Shown piece after piece: positions 31,013 through 38,146 of a stretch of DNA of 45,969 bases; position 1 is the stretch's first letter, and each line of letters opens with the position of its first letter. Source of the stretch: a virus. A program made the position numbers and the translations under genes. The notes under the pieces are model-generated. The model did not search any database. It had not been told where the DNA came from and worked only from the letters and a program-made list of their open reading frames with translations. The stretch spans positions 1 through 45,969 of the IMG/VR virus record IMGVR_UViG_3300035168_000194, one strand, 5' to 3'.

Positions 31013-31134
31013 GCCGACCCCCGCAGCATCAGCGCCACGACGCCGGCCCATCCGGCGAAGAACAACGCCATGTCGATCACCAATCGCGCCTCACCCATCG
31101 ACGCCGCCCTCCGCCAATTCTCCATGCGCCCCAT
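31009..31134 (-). CDS. Tiny membrane protein (41 aa)
   Basis: MGRMENWRRAASMGEARLVI then DMALFFAGWAGVVALMLRGS. It has one membrane helix, and ATG 31134 is joined to the previous stop as TGATG; an internal ATG at 31098 gives 29 residues. It overlaps the next gene as ATGA, which supports translation. Function unknown. Confidence 0.5.
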   Translation of the reverse strand: MGRMENWRRAASMGEARLVIDMALFFAGWAGVVALMLRGSA

Positions 31135-31532
31135 CATCCGAGCACGATCTTCGAGAGCGCGATCCCGAGCGCCAGACCCGCGCCGATCGCCGCGCCCCAG
31201 ATCGCCAAGTCACACCACCAAGGCGTCGCCTCCGCGGCGGCCGGCCAATCATCGGGCGGCGGAGGGAAAGCCGGGGCTGGCGTCGCGGCGGGCTCGTCGG
31301 CTTTTCCGGCGGTGAGCAGATGCGCGATATGCGCAGCCTGCGCCGCCGGGAGGACCGCATTGGCGGTGACGCCTTTCTCGATCACTTGGAGCACATAGCG
31401 GTCCGACCCGTCCGGAGCCGCCCACACAGTGACCATGTCGACCTGCGGGCGGCTCTGAAACACGCCGCGCGCGCCATCCATCCATCGACCGAAAGGCGTT
31501 CCGTCGATGCCGACGCTTTCCGTCTCCGACAT
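31134..31532 (-). CDS. Membrane protein with cytoplasmic N-domain
   Basis: A 132-residue protein. The first 75 residues form a beta-helix-like soluble part (GVFQSRPQVDMVTVWAAPDG, YVLQVIEKGVTANAVLPAAQ), then a Pro-rich linker, then LAIWGAAIGAGLALGIALSK as a C-terminal membrane helix. It stands among other single-helix proteins beside the immunity genes. Unknown function. Confidence 0.6.
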   Translation of the reverse strand: MSETESVGIDGTPFGRWMDGARGVFQSRPQVDMVTVWAAPDGSDRYVLQVIEKGVTANAVLPAAQAAHIAHLLTAGKADEPAATPAPAFPPPPDDWPAAAEATPWWCDLAIWGAAIGAGLALGIALSKIVLG

Positions 31533-31548
31533 GCTGACCCCCCTATGG

Positions 31549-31623
31549 CTACAGAAACGTTCCGAGCGCGAGCGCCGCGCCGGCGAGGGCGAAAACCAGG
31601 AGAAGCGCCTCGGCGAGCCTCAT
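31549..31623 (-). CDS. Tiny membrane peptide (24 aa)
   Basis: MRLAEALLLVFALAGAALAL, then GTFL and a TAG. Almost entirely one membrane helix. Its ATG overlaps the stop of the upstream 83-residue gene as ATGA, the same linkage seen at many sites here. Confidence 0.45.
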   Translation of the reverse strand: MRLAEALLLVFALAGAALALGTFL

Positions 31624-31871
31624 GCGTCGCCCCCGTCGCGCCGGCCGGCCGGGGCCGAAAAATCCTTGGTGAAGGGGCCGTCGGCGCGCAGCCGCAGCCA
31701 TTGCTCGAGCCGCGCGACTTCCGCCGGCGCGAGCCGAAATCGCCACAGCGCGCCCTCTCCCGGCGCGTCGCCGGCGCAGACGCCCACGCGCAGCGTGAGG
31801 GTCACCGCGCCCTCGGCGTCGGCCGCAACGCCCGCGATCTCGCTACTTAATGGCGCGTCGGCGCGGCTCAT
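31620..31871 (-). CDS. Small protein of unknown function
   Basis: An 83-residue protein: MSRADAPLSSEIAGVAADAE, GAVTLTLRVGVCAGDAPGEG, ALWRFRLAPAEVARLEQWLR, LRADGPFTKDFSAP. It looks like a small alpha/beta protein with one Cys. ATG overlaps the Cro-like stop (ATGA). No known family. Confidence 0.55.
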   Translation of the reverse strand: MSRADAPLSSEIAGVAADAEGAVTLTLRVGVCAGDAPGEGALWRFRLAPAEVARLEQWLRLRADGPFTKDFSAPAGRRDGGDA

Positions 31872-32110
31872 TGGGCGGGCTCGGGGGTGAAAGGGGAGGG
31901 GGCGGGAGCGGTGGCGGGCTCGGGGCGGCGGTAAAAATCACCGGGTCCGACAGCGCCGTTAGTCGCCTCGATGATTCTTCGCATCTGCTCGGGGCGCGGC
32001 AAACGCCTGCCAGCGATCCAATGATCTACGGCCTTCTTGCTGACGCCAATCTTCGCCGCGAACTCGCTATGCGAGACGGCGGTCGACGCGAGATGTTCAT
32101 CCAACTTCAT
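31868..32110 (-). CDS. Cro/CI-like HTH regulator (leftward)
   Basis: An 80-residue protein with a clear helix-turn-helix: HSEFAAKIGVSKKAVDHWIA, then GRRLPRPEQMRRIIEATNG. It is read away from the divergent CI-like gene, with the operator pair between them, which is the lambda cro/cI arrangement. ATG 32110 is taken because the operators lie just upstream; the longer open frame to 32176 would put the operators inside the gene. Likely role: choice between lysis and lysogeny. Confidence 0.7.
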   Translation of the reverse strand: MKLDEHLASTAVSHSEFAAKIGVSKKAVDHWIAGRRLPRPEQMRRIIEATNGAVGPGDFYRRPEPATAPAPSPFTPEPAQ

Positions 32111-32121
32111 GCGCGATTGAT

Positions 32122-32159
32122 GGAACAAAACGTTCCAAAATGCAAGAACAAAATGTTCC
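32122..32159. promoter_or_regulatory. Operator pair between the divergent Cro/CI genes
   Basis: GGAACAAAACGTTCC at 32122-32136 and AGAACAAAATGTTCC at 32145-32159, start to start 23 bp, about two helical turns. They sit between the two regulator genes and match the pair at 32985-33022. A possible -10 GATAAT (32183-32188) for the CI-like gene lies just before its ATG, without a convincing -35. Confidence 0.8.
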
Positions 32160-32194
32160 TCGCGGTTTATCGCCATATATCAGATAATTAGCCT

Positions 32195-32494
32195 ATGAAA
32201 GCCGTGCCACGAAAACCGAGAAGGAAAAAGTCCGACGCGCTCCCGCCGCCACAATGGGCCGTGCGTCTCTGCATGGCCTTCGTCTCGGCAGGGCTTGAAA
32301 AAAAGGACGTTGCCAAGCAGTTGGGCGTGGTGCCGAAAACGGTCGAGAGCTGGATGACCGGACGCACAGAGCCGCATTTCACCCGGCTGGTGAAGCTCAG
32401 CGAAATTACCGGGGTGTCTCTCGATTGGATACTGAAGGGCGAAGGGCAACCGATATTGACGGCTGGCTCTCGCGGCAACGCCTCATTCGGATAG
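32195..32494 (+). CDS. CI-like HTH repressor (rightward)
   Basis: A 99-residue XRE-family protein: basic arm (RKPRRKKSDALPPP), HTH VRLCMAFVSAGLEKKDVAKQ, LGVVPKTVESWMTGRTEPHF, TRLVKLSEITGVSLDWILKG. It lacks the C-terminal peptidase-like dimerisation domain of lambda CI, so it is a short repressor. GATAAT lies 7 bp before the ATG, so the transcript may be almost leaderless, as for lambda cI from PRM. Confidence 0.75.
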   Translation: MKAVPRKPRRKKSDALPPPQWAVRLCMAFVSAGLEKKDVAKQLGVVPKTVESWMTGRTEPHFTRLVKLSEITGVSLDWILKGEGQPILTAGSRGNASFG

Positions 32495-32543
32495 ACTTCG
32501 CTCGCTTGCTGCTCCGTCGCTGAGCCGCGCTATTCCGCATCCC

Positions 32544-32612
32544 TCATTTTAGAGTTCCGATTACGAGCGCGGTCGCCATCATCGCGGCGATAATCAGCAA
32601 CGTCCTCAACAT
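32544..32612 (-). CDS. Tiny membrane peptide (22 aa)
   Basis: MLRTLLIIAAMMATALVIGT, then LK and TGA. It lies 14 nt after the stop of the WYL-like gene with GGGGCAG before the ATG. Single hydrophobic helix. Too short for reliable scoring, but it repeats the pattern of tiny membrane genes in this cluster. Confidence 0.35.
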   Translation of the reverse strand: MLRTLLIIAAMMATALVIGTLK

Positions 32613-32626
32613 CTGCCCCGGCCGGC

Positions 32627-32908
32627 TCAAACGCGCCCCCGTGTCGAGCGCCACTTGGGCACATAGCTCGCCGGCACATCGGGGCGCACTACCGCGATAC
32701 GGTCGAATGGGAACGTGAGTGGTCGATCGTGGAATCGGTCGGTCGCGACTAGCTTCCCTTCGACAACCGCGATCGGCTTGACCTCGCGAACTGCGCCGGG
32801 CTGGCTTCCTCCATAATAGCGCAGCTTAACGACGACGCCCTCGGCGATCGCCCGATGCACTTCGCGATACGTTCCCAAGGGATCGGCGTCCGTAAACGGG
32901 TCGCTCAT
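32627..32908 (-). CDS. Standalone WYL-like ligand-binding protein
   Basis: A 93-residue protein: MSDPFTDADPLGTYREVHRA, IAEGVVVKLRYYGGSQPGAV, REVKPIAVVEGKLVATDRFH, DRPLTFPFDRIAVVRPD. This follows the WYL core (VxLRYxG, R-x-V-x-P, L-x-A, F-x-x-DRI). WYL domains usually sit behind a HTH; here none is attached. It is transcribed from its own promoter, divergent from the lytic-type promoter. Could be a nucleotide/oligonucleotide sensor; not shown. Confidence 0.5.
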   Translation of the reverse strand: MSDPFTDADPLGTYREVHRAIAEGVVVKLRYYGGSQPGAVREVKPIAVVEGKLVATDRFHDRPLTFPFDRIAVVRPDVPASYVPKWRSTRGRV

Positions 32909-32939
32909 AATCGCACCAAAAACAACACTCGATCCAAGT

Positions 32940-32968
32940 AGCATACGCCCGCGCCGAAGCTGGCGCAA
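32940..32968 (-). promoter_or_regulatory. Leftward promoter of the WYL-like gene
   Basis: On the minus strand TTGCGC (32968-32963), a 17-bp spacer and TATGCT (32945-32940). It lies 17 bp from operator 32985-32999, so it may be affected by the same regulators. Confidence 0.5.
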
Positions 32969-32984
32969 TTTTTCGATTAAGCGT

Positions 32985-33028
32985 GGAACAAAATGTTCTT
33001 GACGAGCGGAACAAAATGTTCCGATATA
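32985..33028 (+). promoter_or_regulatory. Rightward early promoter with operator pair
   Basis: Operators GGAACAAAATGTTCT (32985-32999) and GGAACAAAATGTTCC (33008-33022), again 23 bp start to start. TTGACG (32999-33004) lies between the two, and GATATA (33023-33028) follows after 18 bp, so the right operator fills the spacer of the promoter. A bound repressor would block it. It starts the 33-44 kb operon. Confidence 0.8.
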
Positions 33029-33089
33029 CGCCTCGTTCGCGCTTCGTCGCGCCAAGATGACACGAGCAAAGCCCGAGGGACCCGCCCCG

Positions 33090-34229
33090 ATGCTCATTAC
33101 CGAAACGAACCTCCCGACTCCCGGGGACCGCGCCCCGCCCGACCCCGCCGGGGCCGCGCCGACTGCCGCCGAAGACACGGCGGCGCTGGTCGCGGCCGTC
33201 CGGGACTATGTCCGCCCCTCGCTGCGAGACAGCGGCTTTCCGCTCGCCGAAGCCTTTGCGCGCGAGACGCGCCAGAGAGAGGCGGAGGCCGCCGACGCCC
33301 GCAACCGCACCATCGCCACGCTCGCCTCGATCCGCAAGGATTCCGCCCAGCTCTACAGCGATCTCAACGCGGCGCGCGCCGAGCTGGCCGAATGCCGAAC
33401 CGGCTGGGGCGAGCTGCGCGCCGCGGTGCTTCCGCTGATCCGCTCCGATCTGGCGGACGCCGCGAAAGGATGGACGCTTCCCGCTCTTCTCGCCGAGGAA
33501 ATGCGCCTGCGCGCCGCCGAGCGCGACAGCCTCGCGCGCGAGCTGTCCGAGGCGCGCGACAGTCTCGACGCGCTCGACCAGGCCAACCAAGGGCTCAGAA
33601 TAGAGCACGATGCGGCGCGGGAGGCGCTGGAGATGTGCGACAAGGAGCGCGCCGATCTCGTCGACGCCGTGGGCGCGCACATCCGCCCGAGCCTCAAGTC
33701 GAGACACCCCGGAACCACGCTCGCGGGGCTGCTCTCGCTGGAGATGCAGGAGCGGGACGCCGCCAATGCGGATTTGCGGCGAGAGGCGCAGGACGCGCTG
33801 TCACATCTCGGCGCCTCACTGAATCAGAGCACTGAGAACCTCGAGAAAACGACCCGCCTTCTCGAGGAGGGAACCGCCGAAGCGGAGCGTCTTCACACGG
33901 GAAGGCAACGCGCGCTGGCCGATCTATCGGAAGCTCGCGCCGACGCCGATGCCCTGCGATCCGAACGCGATCTGCTGCGGGATAACCACGCCACAGCATC
34001 CGCGCGCATCGCCGCGCTCGAAGCGAGCCTCGCCGATTATGAGCGCAGCAATCGCGCGCTCCAGCAGGGGCTCGACGCCGAGCGTGTGGTGATGGCGGAG
34101 ATGCAGGCCGCCACGCAGCGGCTCGAGCACGCCATCGTGCATCAGGCGATCTCGCTCTACGAGGCGGACGCCAGCGCGCGCGCCTTCGCCCGCGGCGTGG
34201 CGATGCGCCGCGCCGCGGCGCAGGGCTGA
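33090..34229 (+). CDS. Coiled-coil protein with three internal repeats
   Basis: A 379-residue protein from ATG 33090, preceded by GAGGGA at 9 nt; ATG 33057 lacks a ribosome site. Three related blocks are seen: VRDYVRPSLRDSGFPLAEAF, VLPLIRSDLADAAKGWTLPA and VGAHIRPSLKSRHPGTTLAG, each followed by LL/FxxExxxRxAxxAD and a coiled coil. A long coil follows the third. It is the first gene under the repressible promoter. Function unknown; possible scaffold, filament or decoy protein. Confidence 0.6.
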   Translation: MLITETNLPTPGDRAPPDPAGAAPTAAEDTAALVAAVRDYVRPSLRDSGFPLAEAFARETRQREAEAADARNRTIATLASIRKDSAQLYSDLNAARAELAECRTGWGELRAAVLPLIRSDLADAAKGWTLPALLAEEMRLRAAERDSLARELSEARDSLDALDQANQGLRIEHDAAREALEMCDKERADLVDAVGAHIRPSLKSRHPGTTLAGLLSLEMQERDAANADLRREAQDALSHLGASLNQSTENLEKTTRLLEEGTAEAERLHTGRQRALADLSEARADADALRSERDLLRDNHATASARIAALEASLADYERSNRALQQGLDAERVVMAEMQAATQRLEHAIVHQAISLYEADASARAFARGVAMRRAAAQG

Positions 34230-34237
34230 GCCGCGCC

Positions 34238-34396
34238 ATGGCCCGCTTCCGCTCCACGATCGCGCGCCTCGAGCGCGCGCTTCTCGCCCGCGTCCTGCGC
34301 CGCGAGATCGTCCTCGCCAAGCTCTCCGCCGGTCTCGCCGCCGAGAGCCGAACCATCGACTTGCATGCCGACGCTTCCGGCGTCTGGCGCATCTGA
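34238..34396 (+). CDS. Small basic helical protein (52 aa)
   Basis: MARFRSTIARLERALLARVL, RREIVLAKLSAGLAAESRTI, DLHADASGVWRI. Amphipathic helix with many Arg in the first half. It lies 8 nt after the coiled-coil gene and 14 nt before the membrane protein gene, in a tight operon. Function unknown. Confidence 0.5.
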   Translation: MARFRSTIARLERALLARVLRREIVLAKLSAGLAAESRTIDLHADASGVWRI

Positions 34397-34410
34397 ACAG
34401 GAGCGATCTC

Positions 34411-34698
34411 ATGCCGGAGAGCAGGATCAGTTTCGGCGATTGCCTCGGCGCCATCGGCTATTTCGCGATTCTCGCCGCCGCCCTCTTCGCCTTTTGCTTC
34501 CTCGCGCCCGACGAGGCGCTGGCTCATGGCCGCGCGGACGCCGTCGGCGCGGCCGATCTCCTCGCGCTGCCGGCGCTGGTCCTCGCCTTCTTCGGCGGCG
34601 CTCTGGCGATGGCCTTCGCTCTGGCGCTGATCGCGAAGGGCATGCGCGCTCTGGTCGATCCCTTCGTCGCCGACGACGAAGACGAGGGGAGGGCCTGA
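34411..34698 (+). CDS. Small membrane protein with two helices
   Basis: A 95-residue protein. Helix 1: LGAIGYFAILAAALFAFCFL; helix 2: LALPALVLAFFGGALAMAFA; acidic end (VADDEDEGRA). ATG follows GGAG. Next gene starts at the base after its stop. No holin signature in context (no endolysin nearby), so I call it only a membrane protein. Confidence 0.6.
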   Translation: MPESRISFGDCLGAIGYFAILAAALFAFCFLAPDEALAHGRADAVGAADLLALPALVLAFFGGALAMAFALALIAKGMRALVDPFVADDEDEGRA

Positions 34699-34983
34699 AT
34701 GTCGATTCTCGCCTTTCCCGCCCGGCCCCGCGCCGCGACGCCGCGCCGGCGGGCCCTCTCCTATCTCGACGCTTGCCGCGACGCCGCCGGCGCCGCGCTC
34801 GACATCGGCGACCATGTCGAGGCGCTGGAGCATATCCTCGACCTCATGCGCCATGAGCCGCCGCGCGGGGTCGACCGCCGCGCCTTCGATCAGGACGCCG
34901 CCGATCTCGCCGCCGCGCTGGCGGCGCGCCTCAGCGGCCGCCTGGCGCTCCATGCGTCCCGGCTGCGGGAGGGCGCGCGATGA
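34699..34983 (+). CDS. Small helical protein of unknown function
   Basis: A 94-residue protein (MSILAFPARPRAATPRRRAL, SYLDACRDAAGAALDIGDHV, EALEHILDLMRHEPPRG, then a helix). It directly follows the membrane protein gene and overlaps the next one as ATGA-type. Mostly helices, no motif recognised. Confidence 0.55.
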   Translation: MSILAFPARPRAATPRRRALSYLDACRDAAGAALDIGDHVEALEHILDLMRHEPPRGVDRRAFDQDAADLAAALAARLSGRLALHASRLREGAR

Positions 34984-35297
34984 CCGCCGACATCATCATC
35001 CTTCGCCCCAGACAAATCGACCGCGTCGAGCGCCTGCTCGCGCTCATCGCCATGGCCATCGCAGATCTTCAGACGGGCGACCCGGGCCGGGCGCTGACCC
35101 ATGTCATGACCATCCATCTCATCGCGCTGGACGAGAGCGCGCCGGCTTTCCTGCGCCTGCAGGCGCTGCATGCCGTCCAGCGTCTTTCGGCGATGGCGCG
35201 GCGATGCGAGCCCGAGCCGGCCGTGCGGCTCGCCGCGCGCAGGGAGGTCGGCGCATGTCGCCGACCGCCGAGCGCTCGCTCCCTCTCGCCGCGGTGA
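34980..35297 (+). CDS. Small helical protein of unknown function
   Basis: A 105-residue protein (MTADIIILRPRQIDRVERLL, ALIAMAIADLQTGDPGRALT, HVMTIHLIALDESAPAFLRL). Overlaps the previous gene (4 nt) and the ParB gene (43 nt), with the ParB ribosome site inside it. Helical with a hydrophobic middle, but not convincingly a membrane helix. Confidence 0.5.
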   Translation: MTADIIILRPRQIDRVERLLALIAMAIADLQTGDPGRALTHVMTIHLIALDESAPAFLRLQALHAVQRLSAMARRCEPEPAVRLAARREVGACRRPPSARSLSPR

Positions 35298-37402
35298 CGC
35301 GGCTGTCGCCGCTCAATCCGCGGCAGGATATGGCGAGCGATGTCTCGGGCTTCGCCGCGACGCTGCGCGCCGTCGGCCAGCTGCATCCGATCCTGGTCCG
35401 GCGGATCGACGGCGAGGGCTTCGAGTCGAGACATTGCTTCGAGGTGCTCGCCGGCGGCCGACGCTGGCGCGCGATGCGCCTGCTGCAGGCGGACACGGCG
35501 GAGCCGCTCGACATCAAGGCCCGGCTCTTCACGGGCGACGACGCCGCCGCGCGCATGGCCGCGCTCGCCGAGGCGACGACCCAGAAGCCGCTGCATCCCG
35601 TCGAGGAGATCATCGCCTTTCGCGATCTCGCGTCGGACGGCTGCAGCCTCGCGCAGATCGCCGACGCCTTCGGCGAGGACGAGCGCCATGTGCGGCGCCG
35701 GCTCGCCCTCGCCGGACTCGCGCCCGAGCTGCTCGACCTCTGGCGCGGCGGCGAGATCAATCGCGACATTGCCCAGGCCTTCGCCGCGGGCGGGCCGAGC
35801 GAGGAGGCGCAGCGCGCCGCCCTCGCCGCCGAGCTGGCGCTGCCGGCGCGCGAGCGCTGGTCGCTCGCGCGCATCCGCCGCGCTCTGCGCGGCGAGCGGG
35901 TCACCGGCGAGGAGACGCTCGGCCGCTTCTTCCTTTCCGATCCAGATCGCCTGGCCGTCTATCGCGCCATGGGCGGGCGGGCGGAGATCGAGCTGTTCGA
36001 GGAGGAGACGCAGCTGCTCGACCGCGCCATCGCCCGCAGGGCGGCGCAAGGCCTGCTGCTGCGCGAGGCCGAGCGCATCGCCGCCGAGGAGGGCTTCGGC
36101 GCCGGCTATGTGATGAGCGGCGAGCTGCCCGATCCGCTCGAGATCGAGCCGGATCACACCGCGGCGGAGGAGGAGCGTTTCGCCGCCATCGCCGCCGAGA
36201 TGAAAGGCGCCGGTCCGGACAAGGCGAACCGTCTTTGCGCCGAGAGCGACGCGCTGAATTTGAAGGGGCTGCTGCGCGCCGTCTCGCGGGAGGAGCGCAA
36301 GACCATGGGCGTCGCCTGCGATATCGCGCCCAATGGCGGGATCGAGATCATCCGCTTCATCCCCGCCGCCCATCATGATCGTGATGATGATCGCGCCGAG
36401 GACGCTCCGGAGCCCGCGCCGCGCGCATCCGCGCCGGCCGAGCCCCGCCGCCGGGCCGAGCGGCAAGAGGAGAAGCGGCGCGAGGCGGAGCGGGAGCCGG
36501 CCCTGCCGCCTCCGCGCGAGACGCGCGAGATAGAGGCGATCCTCGCCGAGGCGGCGACCGGCGCGCTGCGCGAGCGCGTCGCCGCCGACCTCGGCCTCGC
36601 GCATCTCGTCCTGGTCGCGGCGCTCGGCTGCTCGCATGGCCGAGCCGGCGTGCATCTCGCATTGGAGCGCGGAACGCTCCGCGAGCCTTCGAGCCCTTTG
36701 CTGCGCGCCATCGCGCCTCTGCGCTTCGAGACGGCGCTGGCGCGCTGCGCCGCGGCCGCCTCCGCGGACGTGGTCCACGCTTTCGCGGAGCTGACGGCGC
36801 GCGCGATCGATCTCGACGGGGTGGTGCCGGCGACACGCGACGCGCTGCTCGCCGCCGCCGCGAGGGGGCGTCCCGAGATCGAGCCGGCGCTATGCCGCGC
36901 GTTCCCCTTTGGCGCCTTTTTCGAGGCTTTGCCGCGCGACGAGATCGTCGCGACGCTGCGCGAGATCGCCGGCGAGGCCGAGGCCAATGAGGCGGCGCGG
37001 CTCGGCCGCAAGAAGCCTTTGGCCGAGCGCGCCGCTCTGCGCGCCAGGGATGCGGGATGGCTGCCCGAGGCGCTGCGCCGCGGCCTCGGCGCCGCGCCGC
37101 CCGCCGAGGCCGCGCCGGCGCTCTCCACCGCCGAGGCGATGGTCGCGGCGATCGCCGCCGACGAAGCCGGGCAGGCGAACATCGACGCCTTCATTGCCGA
37201 GCGCTGCGCCCGCGGCGCCGAGGCGGGCAGCGTCAAGGCCGCGACGCTCTACGACGCATTTTGCGCTTTCGCGCGCGGCCGCGGCGCCGAGCCCGCCTCG
37301 CTGCGCGCCTTCGGCACGGCGCTCGAGGCGCGGGGCGTGGCGAAGAAGCGCGTCTCGGCCGGGGTTTTCTATCAGGCTCTCGCATTGCGCGAGGGGGAGT
37401 GA
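35255..37402 (+). CDS. ParB-like protein with primase-type C-terminal winged helix
   Basis: A 715-residue protein. ParB N-domain: ATLRAVGQLHPILVRR, LAGGRRWRAMRLLQ (GGRRWRA at 67-73), TTQKPLHPVEEIIAFRDLAS and HTH SLAQIADAFGEDERHVRRRL. The middle (about 400-440) has a basic/acidic linker. The last 70 residues (FIAERCARGAEAGSVKAATL, YDAFCAFARGRGAEPASLRA, FGTALEARGVAKKRVSAGVF) match the winged helix that ends P4/D5-type primase-helicases. AGGGAGG precedes ATG 35255. No ParA is seen, so plasmid-type partition is not certain; CTP-dependent sliding on DNA is known for true ParB. Confidence 0.8.
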   Translation: MSPTAERSLPLAAVTRLSPLNPRQDMASDVSGFAATLRAVGQLHPILVRRIDGEGFESRHCFEVLAGGRRWRAMRLLQADTAEPLDIKARLFTGDDAAARMAALAEATTQKPLHPVEEIIAFRDLASDGCSLAQIADAFGEDERHVRRRLALAGLAPELLDLWRGGEINRDIAQAFAAGGPSEEAQRAALAAELALPARERWSLARIRRALRGERVTGEETLGRFFLSDPDRLAVYRAMGGRAEIELFEEETQLLDRAIARRAAQGLLLREAERIAAEEGFGAGYVMSGELPDPLEIEPDHTAAEEERFAAIAAEMKGAGPDKANRLCAESDALNLKGLLRAVSREERKTMGVACDIAPNGGIEIIRFIPAAHHDRDDDRAEDAPEPAPRASAPAEPRRRAERQEEKRREAEREPALPPPRETREIEAILAEAATGALRERVAADLGLAHLVLVAALGCSHGRAGVHLALERGTLREPSSPLLRAIAPLRFETALARCAAAASADVVHAFAELTARAIDLDGVVPATRDALLAAAARGRPEIEPALCRAFPFGAFFEALPRDEIVATLREIAGEAEANEAARLGRKKPLAERAALRARDAGWLPEALRRGLGAAPPAEAAPALSTAEAMVAAIAADEAGQANIDAFIAERCARGAEAGSVKAATLYDAFCAFARGRGAEPASLRAFGTALEARGVAKKRVSAGVFYQALALREGE

Positions 37403-37406
37403 GGAG

Positions 37407-37802
37407 ATGGAGATGGATTGCTCGATCAGCTTAGACATTCGCTCCAAGGGGGAAGGCGACGCGGCGGCGCCGCCCATCGCCGAGGCGATCGTGGCGCGGC
37501 TGCGCGAGTCGGCGCCGCTCTTCCACGCGCCTTGCCGTTTCACGCCGGGCGAGCTGGTGATCGCGCGCAAGGACGCCGGCGTCGACGGCTTCCTCAAGCG
37601 CCAGCCCTCGATCGTGCTGGACGTTTTGCGCAATGCGACATTCTCATTCGCGCCGACCGCTCGTCAGAGCGTCGGCTACCGCAATGATCTTCGCCTTCTC
37701 ATCCTGGCGGATGACGATCTCATTCCCGCGCTGTTCGACAGCGCCCAATTCGAGCCTTTTCCGCGCGCCGAAGATGCGGCGGCCGAGGAGCCGACGCGAT
37801 GA
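37407..37802 (+). CDS. Uncharacterised operon protein
   Basis: A 131-residue protein (MEMDCSISLDIRSKGEGDAA, APLFHAPCRFTPGELVIARK, VDGFLKRQPSIVLDVLRNAT, LILADDDLIPALFDSAQFEP, ending EEPTR). Contains a short barrel-like segment CRFTPGELVIARKDAG. It starts after GAGGGGGAGTGAGGAG. The end is shared with the gene at 38143 by a 43-bp duplication. Function unknown. Confidence 0.6.
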   Translation: MEMDCSISLDIRSKGEGDAAAPPIAEAIVARLRESAPLFHAPCRFTPGELVIARKDAGVDGFLKRQPSIVLDVLRNATFSFAPTARQSVGYRNDLRLLILADDDLIPALFDSAQFEPFPRAEDAAAEEPTR

Positions 37803-37824
37803 GCCGCGCCGGCGACACCACGCC
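37782..37824. repeat. 43-bp direct repeat at gene junction, copy 1
   Basis: Identical to 38476-38518. It covers the last codons of one gene (EEPTR), the ATGA junction and the first codons of the next (MSRAGDTT). Confidence 0.9.
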
Positions 37825-38146
37825 GGCCCGCGCCGCCATTCGCGCGGAGCTGGAGACCGCGCTCGCGGCGATCGGCGTCGCCGCGGAGCTGCTGGCGCCG
37901 CATCGCGATCTCTTCGATCGCTATGCGCGCGAGCGGCGCGACATGGACAATTTCGGCCACATCGTCGACCCGACTTTGTTCAAGTCTTCGGAAAGACGCG
38001 CGACGGATGCGATCGTCGGCCCATGCTTCGCGATCGCCCGGGACTTCCTCGTGACGATCGAGGAGCAGAAGCGCCGCACGCGCGAGGCGCTCGGCGCGGT
38101 GACCGCAGGAGACGCGCCAGGAGACGCGCCAGGAGTCGCTCAATGA
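37799..38146 (+). CDS. Uncharacterised operon protein
   Basis: A 115-residue protein (MSRAGDTTPARAAIRAELET, ALAAIGVAAELLAPHRDLFD, RYARERRDMDNFGHIVDPTL, FKSSERRATDAIVGPCFAIA). The block RRDMDNFGHIVDPTLFKSSE is seen in phage proteins of unknown role. The end has a GDAP repeat encoded by aggagacgcgcc. Its first 8 codons repeat those of the gene at 38493. Confidence 0.6.
   Translation: MSRAGDTTPARAAIRAELETALAAIGVAAELLAPHRDLFDRYARERRDMDNFGHIVDPTLFKSSERRATDAIVGPCFAIARDFLVTIEEQKRRTREALGAVTAGDAPGDAPGVAQ

Noticed and set aside
30490-31398. Plus-strand gene from ATG 30490
   Set aside because: Only the first 30 residues look plausible; the rest is Arg-rich antisense sequence of membrane protein genes.
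34411-34698. Holin
   Set aside because: Two membrane helices fit, but no endolysin or spanin is nearby and the gene lies in an early operon.
35255-37402. Complete plasmid partition system with canonical parS
   Set aside because: I saw no ParA gene and no TGTTTCACGTGAAACA-like site in the window.
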